From: Candidatus Faecalibacterium faecigallinarum
GTDB taxonomy: Bacteria; Bacillota; Clostridia; Oscillospirales; Ruminococcaceae
DNA: 64,000 nucleotides
NCBI GenBank assembly: GCA_019119685.1
Contig: DWWN01000007.1
Span: 1-64,000 of the forward strand
Direction: 5' to 3'
Made by a program: the position numbers and the translations under genes
The notes under the pieces: generated by a model
Told to the model about the DNA's origin: nothing
What the model saw: only the letters and a program-made list of their open reading frames with translations
The model's database searches: none
In this document: piece after piece, positions 1-8,403 of the stretch
How the letters are laid out: each line of letters begins with the position of its first letter
How positions within the stretch are numbered: the stretch's first letter is position 1

Positions 1-1098
1 CGCACCGAGATCGGCGGCAACCACACCGACCACCAGCACGGCCGGGTGCTGGCGGGCAGCGTCAACATCGACATGATCGCCGCCGCCGGCCCCAACAGCC
101 TGGGCCAGCTGCGGGTCCAGAGCGAGGGGTACCCCCTGTGCGTCATCGACCTTGCGGACCTTGCTCCCCGCAAGGAGGAGGAGAACACCAGCGCCGCCAT
201 CCTGCGGGGCGAGTGCGCCGCCTTTGCCCAGCGCGGCGCGGCCCTCAGCGGCCTGGACGTCTACGTCACCTCCAACGTGCCCAAGGGCAGCGGCGTGTCC
301 TCCAGCGCCGCCTACGAGGTGCTGATCGGCACCATCCTCAACGAGCTGTTCATGGCCGAAAAGGTCAGCCCCATCGCCATCGCCCAGATCGGCCAGTGGG
401 CTGAAAACGTCTACTTCGGCAAGCCCTGCGGCCTGATGGACCAGATGGCTTCCAGTGTGGGCAACATCATCACCATCGACTTTGCCGACCCCGCCAATCC
501 CGTGGTCGAGCCGGTCGAGGTGGACTTCTCCAAGGCCGGCCTTGCTTTGTGCATCCTTGATTCGGGCGCCGACCACGCCGACCTGACCGACGAGTACGCC
601 GCCATCCCGGCCGACTGCCGCGCGGTGGCCGCGGTCTGCGGCGGCGACGTGCTGCGCAACGTCCCCTTCGAGACCTTCCTGGCCAACATCCCCGCCTGCC
701 GCAAGGCCTGCGGCGACCGGGCGGTGCTGCGCGCCTTCCACGTCTACGCCGACAACGAGCGGGTGGAAAAGCAGGTGGCCGCCCTCCGCGCCGGGGACTT
801 TGACGCCTTCCTGGCCCTGGTGAACGAGTCGGGCCGCAGCAGCTGGGAGTACCTGCAGAACGTCATCCCCGCCGGCTACACCAAACACCAGGAGGTGGCC
901 GTCACCATCGCCGCCGCCAAGCACCTGCTGGCCGGCGAAGGGGCCGTTCGGGTCCACGGCGGCGGCTTTGCCGGCACCGTCCAGGCCTTTGTCCCCCTGG
1001 ACAAACTCGCATCGTTCAAGGCCGGCATCGAAGCCATCATCGGCGAGGGCCGCTGCCATGTCCTTTCCATCCGTCCTGAAGGAGGTGCTGTCCTGTGA
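1..1098 (+). CDS. galK: Galactokinase (5' end truncated by window start)
   Basis: Open from base 1 in frame 1: RTEIGGNHTDHQHG signature, then GSGVSSSAAYE GHMP-kinase motif and C-terminal RVHGGGFAGTVQAF. Confidence 0.96.
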   Translation, partial: RTEIGGNHTDHQHGRVLAGSVNIDMIAAAGPNSLGQLRVQSEGYPLCVIDLADLAPRKEEENTSAAILRGECAAFAQRGAALSGLDVYVTSNVPKGSGVSSSAAYEVLIGTILNELFMAEKVSPIAIAQIGQWAENVYFGKPCGLMDQMASSVGNIITIDFADPANPVVEPVEVDFSKAGLALCILDSGADHADLTDEYAAIPADCRAVAAVCGGDVLRNVPFETFLANIPACRKACGDRAVLRAFHVYADNERVEKQVAALRAGDFDAFLALVNESGRSSWEYLQNVIPAGYTKHQEVAVTIAAAKHLLAGEGAVRVHGGGFAGTVQAFVPLDKLASFKAGIEAIIGEGRCHVLSIRPEGGAVL

Positions 1099-2594
1099 TT
1101 TCCACTTACATCCAGCAGCTGGTCAACTACGGCCTTGATACCGGCCTGATCCAGCCCGACGACGAGATCTACATCCGCAACCAGCTGCTCATGACCATGG
1201 GCCTGGACAGCTTTGAAGAGCCGGAGGGCGACTGCTACTACGTCGACCTCGAGAGCATCCTCACCGCCCTGGTGGACGACGCGGTGGCCCGCGGCGTCTG
1301 CGAGGACAACTCGGTCGCCCGCGACCTGTTCGACACCAAGCTGATGGGCGTGCTCACCCCGCGGCCCAGCATCGTGCGGGCCAACTTCTGGGATAAGTAC
1401 GACGAGGACGGCCCCCAGGCCGCCACCGACTGGTTCTACCAGTTCTGCCAGGACGCCGACTACATCCGCCGCTACCGCATCAAGAAGGACCTGAAGTGGG
1501 TCACTTCCACCCCTTACGGCGATCTGGACATCACCATCAACCTGTCCAAGCCCGAAAAGGACCCCAAGGCCATCGCGGCGGCCAAGCTCGCCCCCCAGAG
1601 CGCCTACCCCAAGTGCCAGCTGTGCATGGAGAACGAGGGCTACGCCGGCCGGATGAACCATCCCGCCCGCGAAAACCACCGCATCATCCCCATCACCATC
1701 AACGACAGCGCCTGGAACTTCCAGTACAGCCCCTACGTCTACTACAACGAGCACTGCATCGTGTTCAACAGCGAGCACACCCCCATGAAGATCGAGCGGG
1801 CCACCTTCCGCAAGCTGCTGGACTTCGTCGAGCAGTTCCCCCACTACTTCGTGGGCAGCAACGCCGACCTGCCCATCGTGGGCGGCAGCATCCTCAGCCA
1901 CGACCACTTCCAGGGCGGCCACTACGAGTTCGCCATGGCCAAGGCCCCCATCGAGACCCCCTGGACCTTCCCCGGCTATGAGGACGTCGAGGCCGGCATC
2001 GTCCGCTGGCCCATGAGCTGCATCCGCCTGACCGCCGATGACGACGAAAAACTGGTGGACCTGGCCGACAAGATCCTGCGCGCCTGGCGCGGCTACTCGG
2101 ACGAGAGCTGCTTTGTCTTTGCCGAGACCAGCGGCGAGCCCCACAACACCATCACCCCCATCGCCCGGATGCGGGACGGCAAGTTCCAGCTTGACCTGGT
2201 GCTGCGCAACAACATCACCACCGAGGAGCACCCGCTGGGCGTTTTCCACCCCCACGCCAAGCTCCACCACATCAAGAAGGAAAACATCGGCCTGATCGAG
2301 GTCATGGGCCTGGCCGTGCTGCCCAGCCGCCTGAAGGCCGAAATGGCCGAGCTTGAGCAGGCCCTTGTGGCCCGCACCCCCGCCGGCCAGTACGGCGAAG
2401 CCATCCAGAAGCACGCCGAGTGGGCAGGCGAAGTGCTGGCCCGCCACCCCGAGCTGGACGCCGGCAACGTGCACGCCATCGTGCAGGAGGAGATCGGCCA
2501 CGTCTTTGCCCAGGTGCTGGAGGACGCCGGCGTTTACAAGCGGGACGAAGCAGGCCACGCCGGCTTTGTCCGCTTCCTCGAAAGCGTAAAGTGA
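1095..2594 (+). CDS. galT: UDP-glucose--hexose-1-phosphate uridylyltransferase (class II GalT)
   Basis: Class II GalT sequence (SHDHFQGGHYEFAMAKAPIE); GTG start overlaps galK stop (GTGA). Confidence 0.95.
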   Translation: MISTYIQQLVNYGLDTGLIQPDDEIYIRNQLLMTMGLDSFEEPEGDCYYVDLESILTALVDDAVARGVCEDNSVARDLFDTKLMGVLTPRPSIVRANFWDKYDEDGPQAATDWFYQFCQDADYIRRYRIKKDLKWVTSTPYGDLDITINLSKPEKDPKAIAAAKLAPQSAYPKCQLCMENEGYAGRMNHPARENHRIIPITINDSAWNFQYSPYVYYNEHCIVFNSEHTPMKIERATFRKLLDFVEQFPHYFVGSNADLPIVGGSILSHDHFQGGHYEFAMAKAPIETPWTFPGYEDVEAGIVRWPMSCIRLTADDDEKLVDLADKILRAWRGYSDESCFVFAETSGEPHNTITPIARMRDGKFQLDLVLRNNITTEEHPLGVFHPHAKLHHIKKENIGLIEVMGLAVLPSRLKAEMAELEQALVARTPAGQYGEAIQKHAEWAGEVLARHPELDAGNVHAIVQEEIGHVFAQVLEDAGVYKRDEAGHAGFVRFLESVK

Positions 2595-2638
2595 TTGCCC
2601 TATTTTAGCACCGTGACTTGACGGGAAGGAGCCTTTCT

Positions 2639-3415
2639 ATGCCTCATCGCATCCTGGAAGTCTGCGTGGACAGCACCGCCAGCGCCCTGGCCGCCAAGGC
2701 CGGCGGGGCCGACCGGCTGGAGCTGTGCGCCGACCTTGCCATTGGCGGCACCACCCCCAGCGCCGCCCTGGTCCGGCAGGTGAAAGCCGAGACCGGGCTG
2801 CCGGTGCGCGCCCTGCTGCGTCCCCGCGCCGGGGACTTCTGCTATGACCGCTGGGAGCTTAGCCAGATGGCCGCGCTTGCCGCCGAGCTGGTGGCAGCCG
2901 GAGCCGACGGCATCGTCACCGGGGTCCTGGACCCCGCCGGCGACCTGGACCTGGACGCCATGCAAGCCATCTGCACCGCCGCCCGCCGGGCCGCCAAACA
3001 GGCGGGCCGCCCCGTAGACCTGGCCCTGCACCGGGCCTTCGACGTCTGCCGGGACGCCACCCTCTGCCTGGAAGCCGCCTGCGAGCTGGGCCTTGCCACC
3101 GTGCTGACCAGCGGCCAGGCCGCCGACGCCTGGACCGGCCGGGCCCTGCTGGCCCGCCTGCAGGAGCAGGCCGGCGGCCGCATCGAGATTCTGGCCGGGT
3201 CGGGCGTCAACGCCCGGAACATCCCCGGGCTCGTCCGCGAGACGGGCGTGACCGCCTGCCACCTCTCGGGCAAAAAGCGCATTCCCAGCCGGATGGTGTT
3301 CCGGCGGGAGGGCGTACCCATGGGCCTGCCCGGCTTTGACGAGTTCGAGCTGTGGCAGACCGACGCCGACGCCGTCCGTGCCGCCCGCCTGGCGCTGGAC
3401 AGCGTTCCATTCTGA
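2639..3415 (+). CDS. cutC: CutC family copper homeostasis protein
   Basis: MPHRILEVCVDSTASALAAKAGGADRLELCADLAIGGTTPS is typical CutC; RBS ggaagga upstream of the second Met. Confidence 0.93.
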   Translation: MPHRILEVCVDSTASALAAKAGGADRLELCADLAIGGTTPSAALVRQVKAETGLPVRALLRPRAGDFCYDRWELSQMAALAAELVAAGADGIVTGVLDPAGDLDLDAMQAICTAARRAAKQAGRPVDLALHRAFDVCRDATLCLEAACELGLATVLTSGQAADAWTGRALLARLQEQAGGRIEILAGSGVNARNIPGLVRETGVTACHLSGKKRIPSRMVFRREGVPMGLPGFDEFELWQTDADAVRAARLALDSVPF

Positions 3416-3437
3416 CATTTTCTTTCTCCTTATACAG

Positions 3438-3493
3438 CAGACCGCCCCGGACGTCCTGGCAGTAGTCAGGATATCCGGGGCGATCTGTTTTTT
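3438..3493 (+). terminator. Rho-independent terminator of cutC
   Basis: CGCCCCGGA...TCCGGGGCG long hairpin followed by TTTTTTT. Confidence 0.8.
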
Positions 3494-3690
3494 TAGCCCT
3501 CTCCGTCACAGTCCGTTTGCGCGTCCTGTGCCACCTCCCACGTTTACGGGACTGCGAAGCTGAGGCGCGTCCAGCGGACGAAACAGCCGAAGCGGAGCAG
3601 GGGCAGCGGTCTGCTTTTTGCAAGCGGGCGGCGACCCGCGCAGCAAAAACAGGGCACCGCAACCGTGCCCGCAGGGCCGGAGAGGGCCAT

Positions 3691-4911
3691 TCAGTTCTTT
3701 TTGCGCAGCAGGCTCATGGGGGGCAGCTCCGGGGCGGGGATGGTGTAGCTTTCCATCGCGTGAGGGGTGGAGTCCACCGCCTCCCCGGCGCTGTTACGGA
3801 TCCAGGCGGGGGCCAGCTGGATGCAGGCCCCGCTGGGGGTCAGGGCCTCCAGGGTGTCCCCCAGGGACCACTTGCCCCGCTGCTGGCAGCAGGCCACGCC
3901 GTTTTCCCAGCGGTCCACCGTGCCCACGAACTCCCATTCCCGGATGTAGGCGGCGGTGGAGGTGTTCTGCCGGGCCTTGTCGGGCCCGAAGTAGAACCCC
4001 GGCGAATAGGGCCGGTGGCTGGTGCGGGTCAGCTCATCCAGTACGCCGTCGGGCAGGTCGAAGTCCTCGGCATAGGGGTTTGCCAGGTACTGGTCCAGCG
4101 CCTGGCGGTAAGCCGCAGTCACGCTGGCCACGTAGTAAAAGGTCTTGGCCCGGCCCTCGATCTTGAGGCTGTCCACCCCCGCCTTGCAGATCAGGTCCAG
4201 GAAGGGGGCGGTGCACAGGTCGTTGGCGTTCAGGATGTAGCTGCCGCCCTCCCCCTCCCCGATCTCGAACAGCTGGCCGGGGCGGGTCTCCTCGCTCAGA
4301 TAGTATTTCCAGCGGCAGGGCTGGGCGCACTGGCCCCGGTTGGCGTCCCGGCCGGCCAGATAGTTGGACAGCAGGCACCGGCCCGACACGCTCATGCACA
4401 TGGCCCCGTGGACAAAGGCTTCCAGCTCCAGCTCGGGCGGGGTCTTGTCCCGGATGACGGCGATGTCGGTCAGGCTCAGTTCCCTGGCCAGCACCACCCG
4501 CTTGGCGCCCATCTTGTAGCAGGCCGCGGCCGCGGCGTAGTTGGTGATGCCCGTCTGGGTGGACATATGCACATCCACGTCGGGGGCGTAGGTCTTGCAG
4601 GCGTCCAGCACCCCCAGGTCGGCCACGATGAAGGCGTCCACCCCGGCGGCGGCCGCCTCCCGGATGGCGTCGGGCATCCGGGCCGCTTCCTCATTGGTGG
4701 GCAGGGTGTTCAGGGTCAGGTAGACCTTGCGGCCCCGCGCATGGGCGTAGACCACTCCCTCGGCCAGCTGCTCGGGGGTGAAGTTGGCGGGCGCGGCCCG
4801 CATCCCGAATTCAGGCAGGGCGCAGTAAACGGCGTCCGCCCCATAGCAGACGGCGTAGCGCAGGCGTTCCAGGTCCCCGGCGGGGGCCAGCAGTTCCGGT
4901 ATCTGAAGCAT
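3691..4911 (-). CDS. U32 family peptidase / tRNA hydroxylation protein-like (short form)
   Basis: PELLAPAGDLERLRYAVCYGADAVY and EAFVHGAMCMSVSGRCLLSNYLAGRDANRGQCAQPCRW U32 signature. Confidence 0.93.
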   Translation of the reverse strand: MLQIPELLAPAGDLERLRYAVCYGADAVYCALPEFGMRAAPANFTPEQLAEGVVYAHARGRKVYLTLNTLPTNEEAARMPDAIREAAAAGVDAFIVADLGVLDACKTYAPDVDVHMSTQTGITNYAAAAACYKMGAKRVVLARELSLTDIAVIRDKTPPELELEAFVHGAMCMSVSGRCLLSNYLAGRDANRGQCAQPCRWKYYLSEETRPGQLFEIGEGEGGSYILNANDLCTAPFLDLICKAGVDSLKIEGRAKTFYYVASVTAAYRQALDQYLANPYAEDFDLPDGVLDELTRTSHRPYSPGFYFGPDKARQNTSTAAYIREWEFVGTVDRWENGVACCQQRGKWSLGDTLEALTPSGACIQLAPAWIRNSAGEAVDSTPHAMESYTIPAPELPPMSLLRKKN

Positions 4912-4923
4912 GGAAGTTTCCTC

Positions 4924-6072
4924 TCAATCGGCGGTTGACAGCCCGGCGTTGACGGCGCGGGCGGCGCGGATGTTGGCCTGATGCTCGGCCAGGGTGCGGG
5001 CGTAGTAGTAGTGCCCGGTCAGGTCGGTGACAAAGAAATAGGCGTCCTCGGCCTCGGGGCTGGGCTGGGGGTCCAGCGCGGCCCGGATGGCCGCAAGCCC
5101 GGGGTTCGAGACCGGGCCGGCGGGCAGGCCCTCCCGGCTGTAGGTGTCGTAGGCGGCCACGATCTCAGATGGAATGTTGTCCCAGCCGCCGTACCACGGG
5201 GCCACCCAGTTCCAGAGGTAGTTGTTGTCCTCGTCACTCTGGATGTAGCTGGAGACGTTGCTCTCCAGCCGCGGATAGGGCGAGCCCTCGGCCAGCCGGT
5301 TGCGGAACACCTGGGCCACGTTGCCGTCCTGGTCGTTGCCGGCTTCCTCCTGCACAAAGGAGGCCAGGGTGACAAGCTCGTGCAATGTCATCCCCTCGGC
5401 TTCCAGCGCGGCGTAGACGTCCTCGGTGACGACCTCGTCGAACCGGGCGTAGAAGGTGGCGACGTAGTCGTGGACGGTGCCGTCGTTCAAAAATTCGTAG
5501 GTGTCGGGGAACAGGTACCCCTCGCACTTCATAAAGCGGCCGGGCACGTCCTCCGGCACATACTGCCAGAAGGCAAATTCGCTGAAATCACCGCTGTTGG
5601 CCTCGTCCAGAAATTCTTCGGCAGTGCACAGGCCGGCCTGCTCCATCTTCTGGGCGATGGCGATGGCGGTGGTCCCCTCGGGGAAGGTCAGCCGGGTGGT
5701 CTCGGCGGCGGCATACGCCGACAGCGCCTCGATCAGCGCGTCATAGGATGCGCCCTTTTCCACCTCAAACGTGCCGTACTGCAGCCGGCCTGCCGCTCCC
5801 TGCCGCCCCACATACCAGCGGAACAGCCGCGGGAAGCGGATCACCCCGGCCTCTTTCAGCCGGGACGCGATGGCCGCCACCCCGCTGCCCTTTTCCACCG
5901 TGACGGTGACAGTCTGGCCCGCAGCCGCCCCGCCGGTGATCTCCCGGCGGAACAAAAAGGCCGTTGCCCCTGCCGCCAGCAGCAAAACCAGCAGCAGGCC
6001 CAGCAGGGCGCGCCCAAGCCAGCGGCCCTTCCTGCGGGGGGCGGTGTGTTTGCTCGTGTTGGGTTCCTTCAT
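4924..6072 (-). CDS. mltG: Endolytic transglycosylase MltG (YceG-like)
   Basis: N-terminal TM, FPEGTTAIAIAQKM, LASFVQEEAGN, VAQVFRNRL, TYSREGLPAGPVSNPGLAAIRAAL. Confidence 0.93.
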   Translation of the reverse strand: MKEPNTSKHTAPRRKGRWLGRALLGLLLVLLLAAGATAFLFRREITGGAAAGQTVTVTVEKGSGVAAIASRLKEAGVIRFPRLFRWYVGRQGAAGRLQYGTFEVEKGASYDALIEALSAYAAAETTRLTFPEGTTAIAIAQKMEQAGLCTAEEFLDEANSGDFSEFAFWQYVPEDVPGRFMKCEGYLFPDTYEFLNDGTVHDYVATFYARFDEVVTEDVYAALEAEGMTLHELVTLASFVQEEAGNDQDGNVAQVFRNRLAEGSPYPRLESNVSSYIQSDEDNNYLWNWVAPWYGGWDNIPSEIVAAYDTYSREGLPAGPVSNPGLAAIRAALDPQPSPEAEDAYFFVTDLTGHYYYARTLAEHQANIRAARAVNAGLSTAD

Positions 6073-6097
6073 AGGTTTTCCTCGTCCGTTTGTGGTT

Positions 6098-6949
6098 TTA
6101 CTCCGCCAGCATCAGCCGCATATAGCTCTCGCTCAGATCGAACGGCGCGGCCAGGAAGCGGATCATCCCGTATTCCTGCCGGGTGCCCTCGCCGTAGAAC
6201 AGGGGCTGGTTTGCCCCCACCGTCACCACGGCCTTTTCCACCACCACTTCCTTCTGGCGGGCGGCCTCCATCAGCACTTCGGCGGCGCGGTCGTCGTCGG
6301 CCATCAGCTCGATGAAGTAGAGGGTGTCCTCCCGGCGGAAGTACAGCCCGTACCCGTGCTCGCTGGACACGATGGTGATGCCCCGGGCGTACAGGTCCCC
6401 CAGCACCACGGCCATCCGGCCGGCGTCCAGCTCCACGCAGCCGGGACAGAACCGGCGGCGCAGCTCGCACAGCTTTTTGGCGGTAACGGCGTCGAACTCA
6501 GCCTGGCTCCACAAATTGCGGCGCACCTCCCGGGTCAGGCACCGCAGCCCGAAGGCCCGGCCAAACCCGCAGGCCGCGTAGAAAGCCGCCTGGTCCGCCC
6601 CCGGCGCAGCCACCAGAAAGGCGGCCCCGCGCCCGGCCAGCTGGGCGGACACATAGTCCAGCAGCCCGGCGGCGGCCCCTTCGTCCCGGCTGCACAGGCC
6701 GCACAGGTCATACCCCGGGCGGCCCTGCAGCGTCACCGGCGCCGACAGCACCAGCGCCTGCAGGCGGCCGTTTTCCTCCGCCAGCCAGGCGTTTTCTTCC
6801 CCGGCAAAGCGCCGGATCACTTTTTCGGCGTAATCCGCCGGGTCCGACCGGCAGGCGGCCCACAGCTCCTGCATGGCCGCCAGGTCGGACGGTTCCATCA
6901 GCCGAAACATCGTTAGGATACCCCCTTTTGTCTTGTGGTTTTCATCCAA
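6098..6949 (-). CDS. GNAT-family (Eis-like) acetyltransferase
   Basis: RLMEPSDLAAMQELW N-terminus and AAFYAACGFGRAFGLRCLTREV acetyltransferase-like block. Confidence 0.65.
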   Translation of the reverse strand: MDENHKTKGGILTMFRLMEPSDLAAMQELWAACRSDPADYAEKVIRRFAGEENAWLAEENGRLQALVLSAPVTLQGRPGYDLCGLCSRDEGAAAGLLDYVSAQLAGRGAAFLVAAPGADQAAFYAACGFGRAFGLRCLTREVRRNLWSQAEFDAVTAKKLCELRRRFCPGCVELDAGRMAVVLGDLYARGITIVSSEHGYGLYFRREDTLYFIELMADDDRAAEVLMEAARQKEVVVEKAVVTVGANQPLFYGEGTRQEYGMIRFLAAPFDLSESYMRLMLAE

Positions 6950-7622
6950 GGGCAGCCCTTGCCAGGGCCAGCACCTCCCGGCCGATGTCCTCCACCGGGC
7001 GCATCCGGCCGTCGGAGGCGCATTCCACCGCCTGCCAGCCCAGTTTGCGGGCGCAGTATTCGGCGGCGGCGCGGCTCCGCTCCATGTATTCCAGGTCGCG
7101 CTCCTGGATGTCCTTTTTGCTCTCGTCCCCGTGGTAGCGGCCCGTCATCAGCTTTTGGCTGACGGCGGGGTCCACCCGCAGGTAGATGACGGCGTCCGGG
7201 GCGGGCAGCCCCAGCAGCCGGTATTCAAAATCAAACAGCCAGTCAAGATAGCTGTCCCACTGGTCCGGCGGCAGCTTGGAGCACTGGTGCGCCCCGTTGG
7301 AGGTGGTGTACCGGTCGGCCAGGACGACGCCGCCGTCCCGGTAGAACCCGCCCCAATCGGTCTTAAAGCTGGCGTAGCGGTCCACCGCAAAAAAGCTGGA
7401 GGCCGCATAGGCGTTCACATCGTCGGGCTTTGCCCCGAACTGCCCCGAAAGGTACATCCGCACCAGCGCGGAGGAATCGCTCGCGTAATTCGGGAAGCTG
7501 ACCTGCCGCACCGGCAGCCCGTCCGCCGCCAGGGCCGCGGCCAGCAGTTCGGCCTGGGTGGCCTTGCCGCTGCCGTCCAGCCCTTCGATCACCAGCAGGC
7601 GGCCCTTTGCCGGGGCGCTCAT
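6942..7622 (-). CDS. tmk: Thymidylate kinase-like deoxynucleotide kinase
   Basis: GRLLVIEGLDGSGKATQAELL P-loop, ADRYTTSNGAHQ; start overlaps thyX stop (ATGA). Confidence 0.85.
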   Translation of the reverse strand: MSAPAKGRLLVIEGLDGSGKATQAELLAAALAADGLPVRQVSFPNYASDSSALVRMYLSGQFGAKPDDVNAYAASSFFAVDRYASFKTDWGGFYRDGGVVLADRYTTSNGAHQCSKLPPDQWDSYLDWLFDFEYRLLGLPAPDAVIYLRVDPAVSQKLMTGRYHGDESKKDIQERDLEYMERSRAAAEYCARKLGWQAVECASDGRMRPVEDIGREVLALARAALG

Positions 7623-8398
7623 GCCCCGGCCCCTTCCCGCAGGGCGCGGTATGTTTCGCGCACCGCCTCGGGGTGGCCGCAGCACATCTTGCCCTCGGGG
7701 CAGGGGCCGGACAGGCACCCAGGCCCCGCCGCGCCGAACAGGTGGGGCGCCACCGGGTACACCAGCCGCAGCATCTCACCGGCCAGGGCCCGGATCTCCC
7801 ACTGGGCCCGCTCGCAGCAGCGCAGCCGGAAAAAGTTGTGCAGGCTGCGGGCGTTCATGGTCACCACCATCTTGGTCTCGCAGGCGTTGGGCAGCACGAA
7901 GCGGGCGTCCTCGTTGGCCATCTTTTCGGCCTTGCGGCGGGCCTCCTTTTCGGGCACGCCCCCGGCCATCAGGCGGGCGGCGTGGCCCTCCTCCAGCTTA
8001 TGGGCCAGGTCCAGGTAGTTTTGGGCGTCCTGCTCCATGCTGGCCAGGAAGGCCGCCTTCGCCTCGGGCACTGCCTCGATGGCGGGGGGCACCACATAGC
8101 GGAAATCGTCCAGCCGGACGTACCGCTGGCTCTGGACGCTGAAGGACGCGATGCGGTGCCGGGTGATCTGGGCCAGCAGCGACCGGCTGACCCCCTCGAT
8201 GCCGAAGGTGAAGCTGGCGTGCTCGATGGGGCTGGCGTGGCCCAGGTCGCTGAGCATCTCCAGGAACCGGGCGGTCTTTTCCTCGTCCAGGCCGTCCAGC
8301 AGGTCGGCGATGCGGCTGTCGGAATAGCAGAGCTTGGCCGCGGCGGCCACCACCTTTTCGGGCTCGGGCGTGTGGGCGATCAGTCGGACTGTCATCAT
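7619..8398 (-). CDS. thyX: FAD-dependent thymidylate synthase
   Basis: ThyX motif RHRIASFSVQSQRY; HASPIEHASFTFGIEGVSR. Confidence 0.97.
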   Translation of the reverse strand: MMTVRLIAHTPEPEKVVAAAAKLCYSDSRIADLLDGLDEEKTARFLEMLSDLGHASPIEHASFTFGIEGVSRSLLAQITRHRIASFSVQSQRYVRLDDFRYVVPPAIEAVPEAKAAFLASMEQDAQNYLDLAHKLEEGHAARLMAGGVPEKEARRKAEKMANEDARFVLPNACETKMVVTMNARSLHNFFRLRCCERAQWEIRALAGEMLRLVYPVAPHLFGAAGPGCLSGPCPEGKMCCGHPEAVRETYRALREGAGA

Positions 8399-8403
8399 GG
8401 TTT

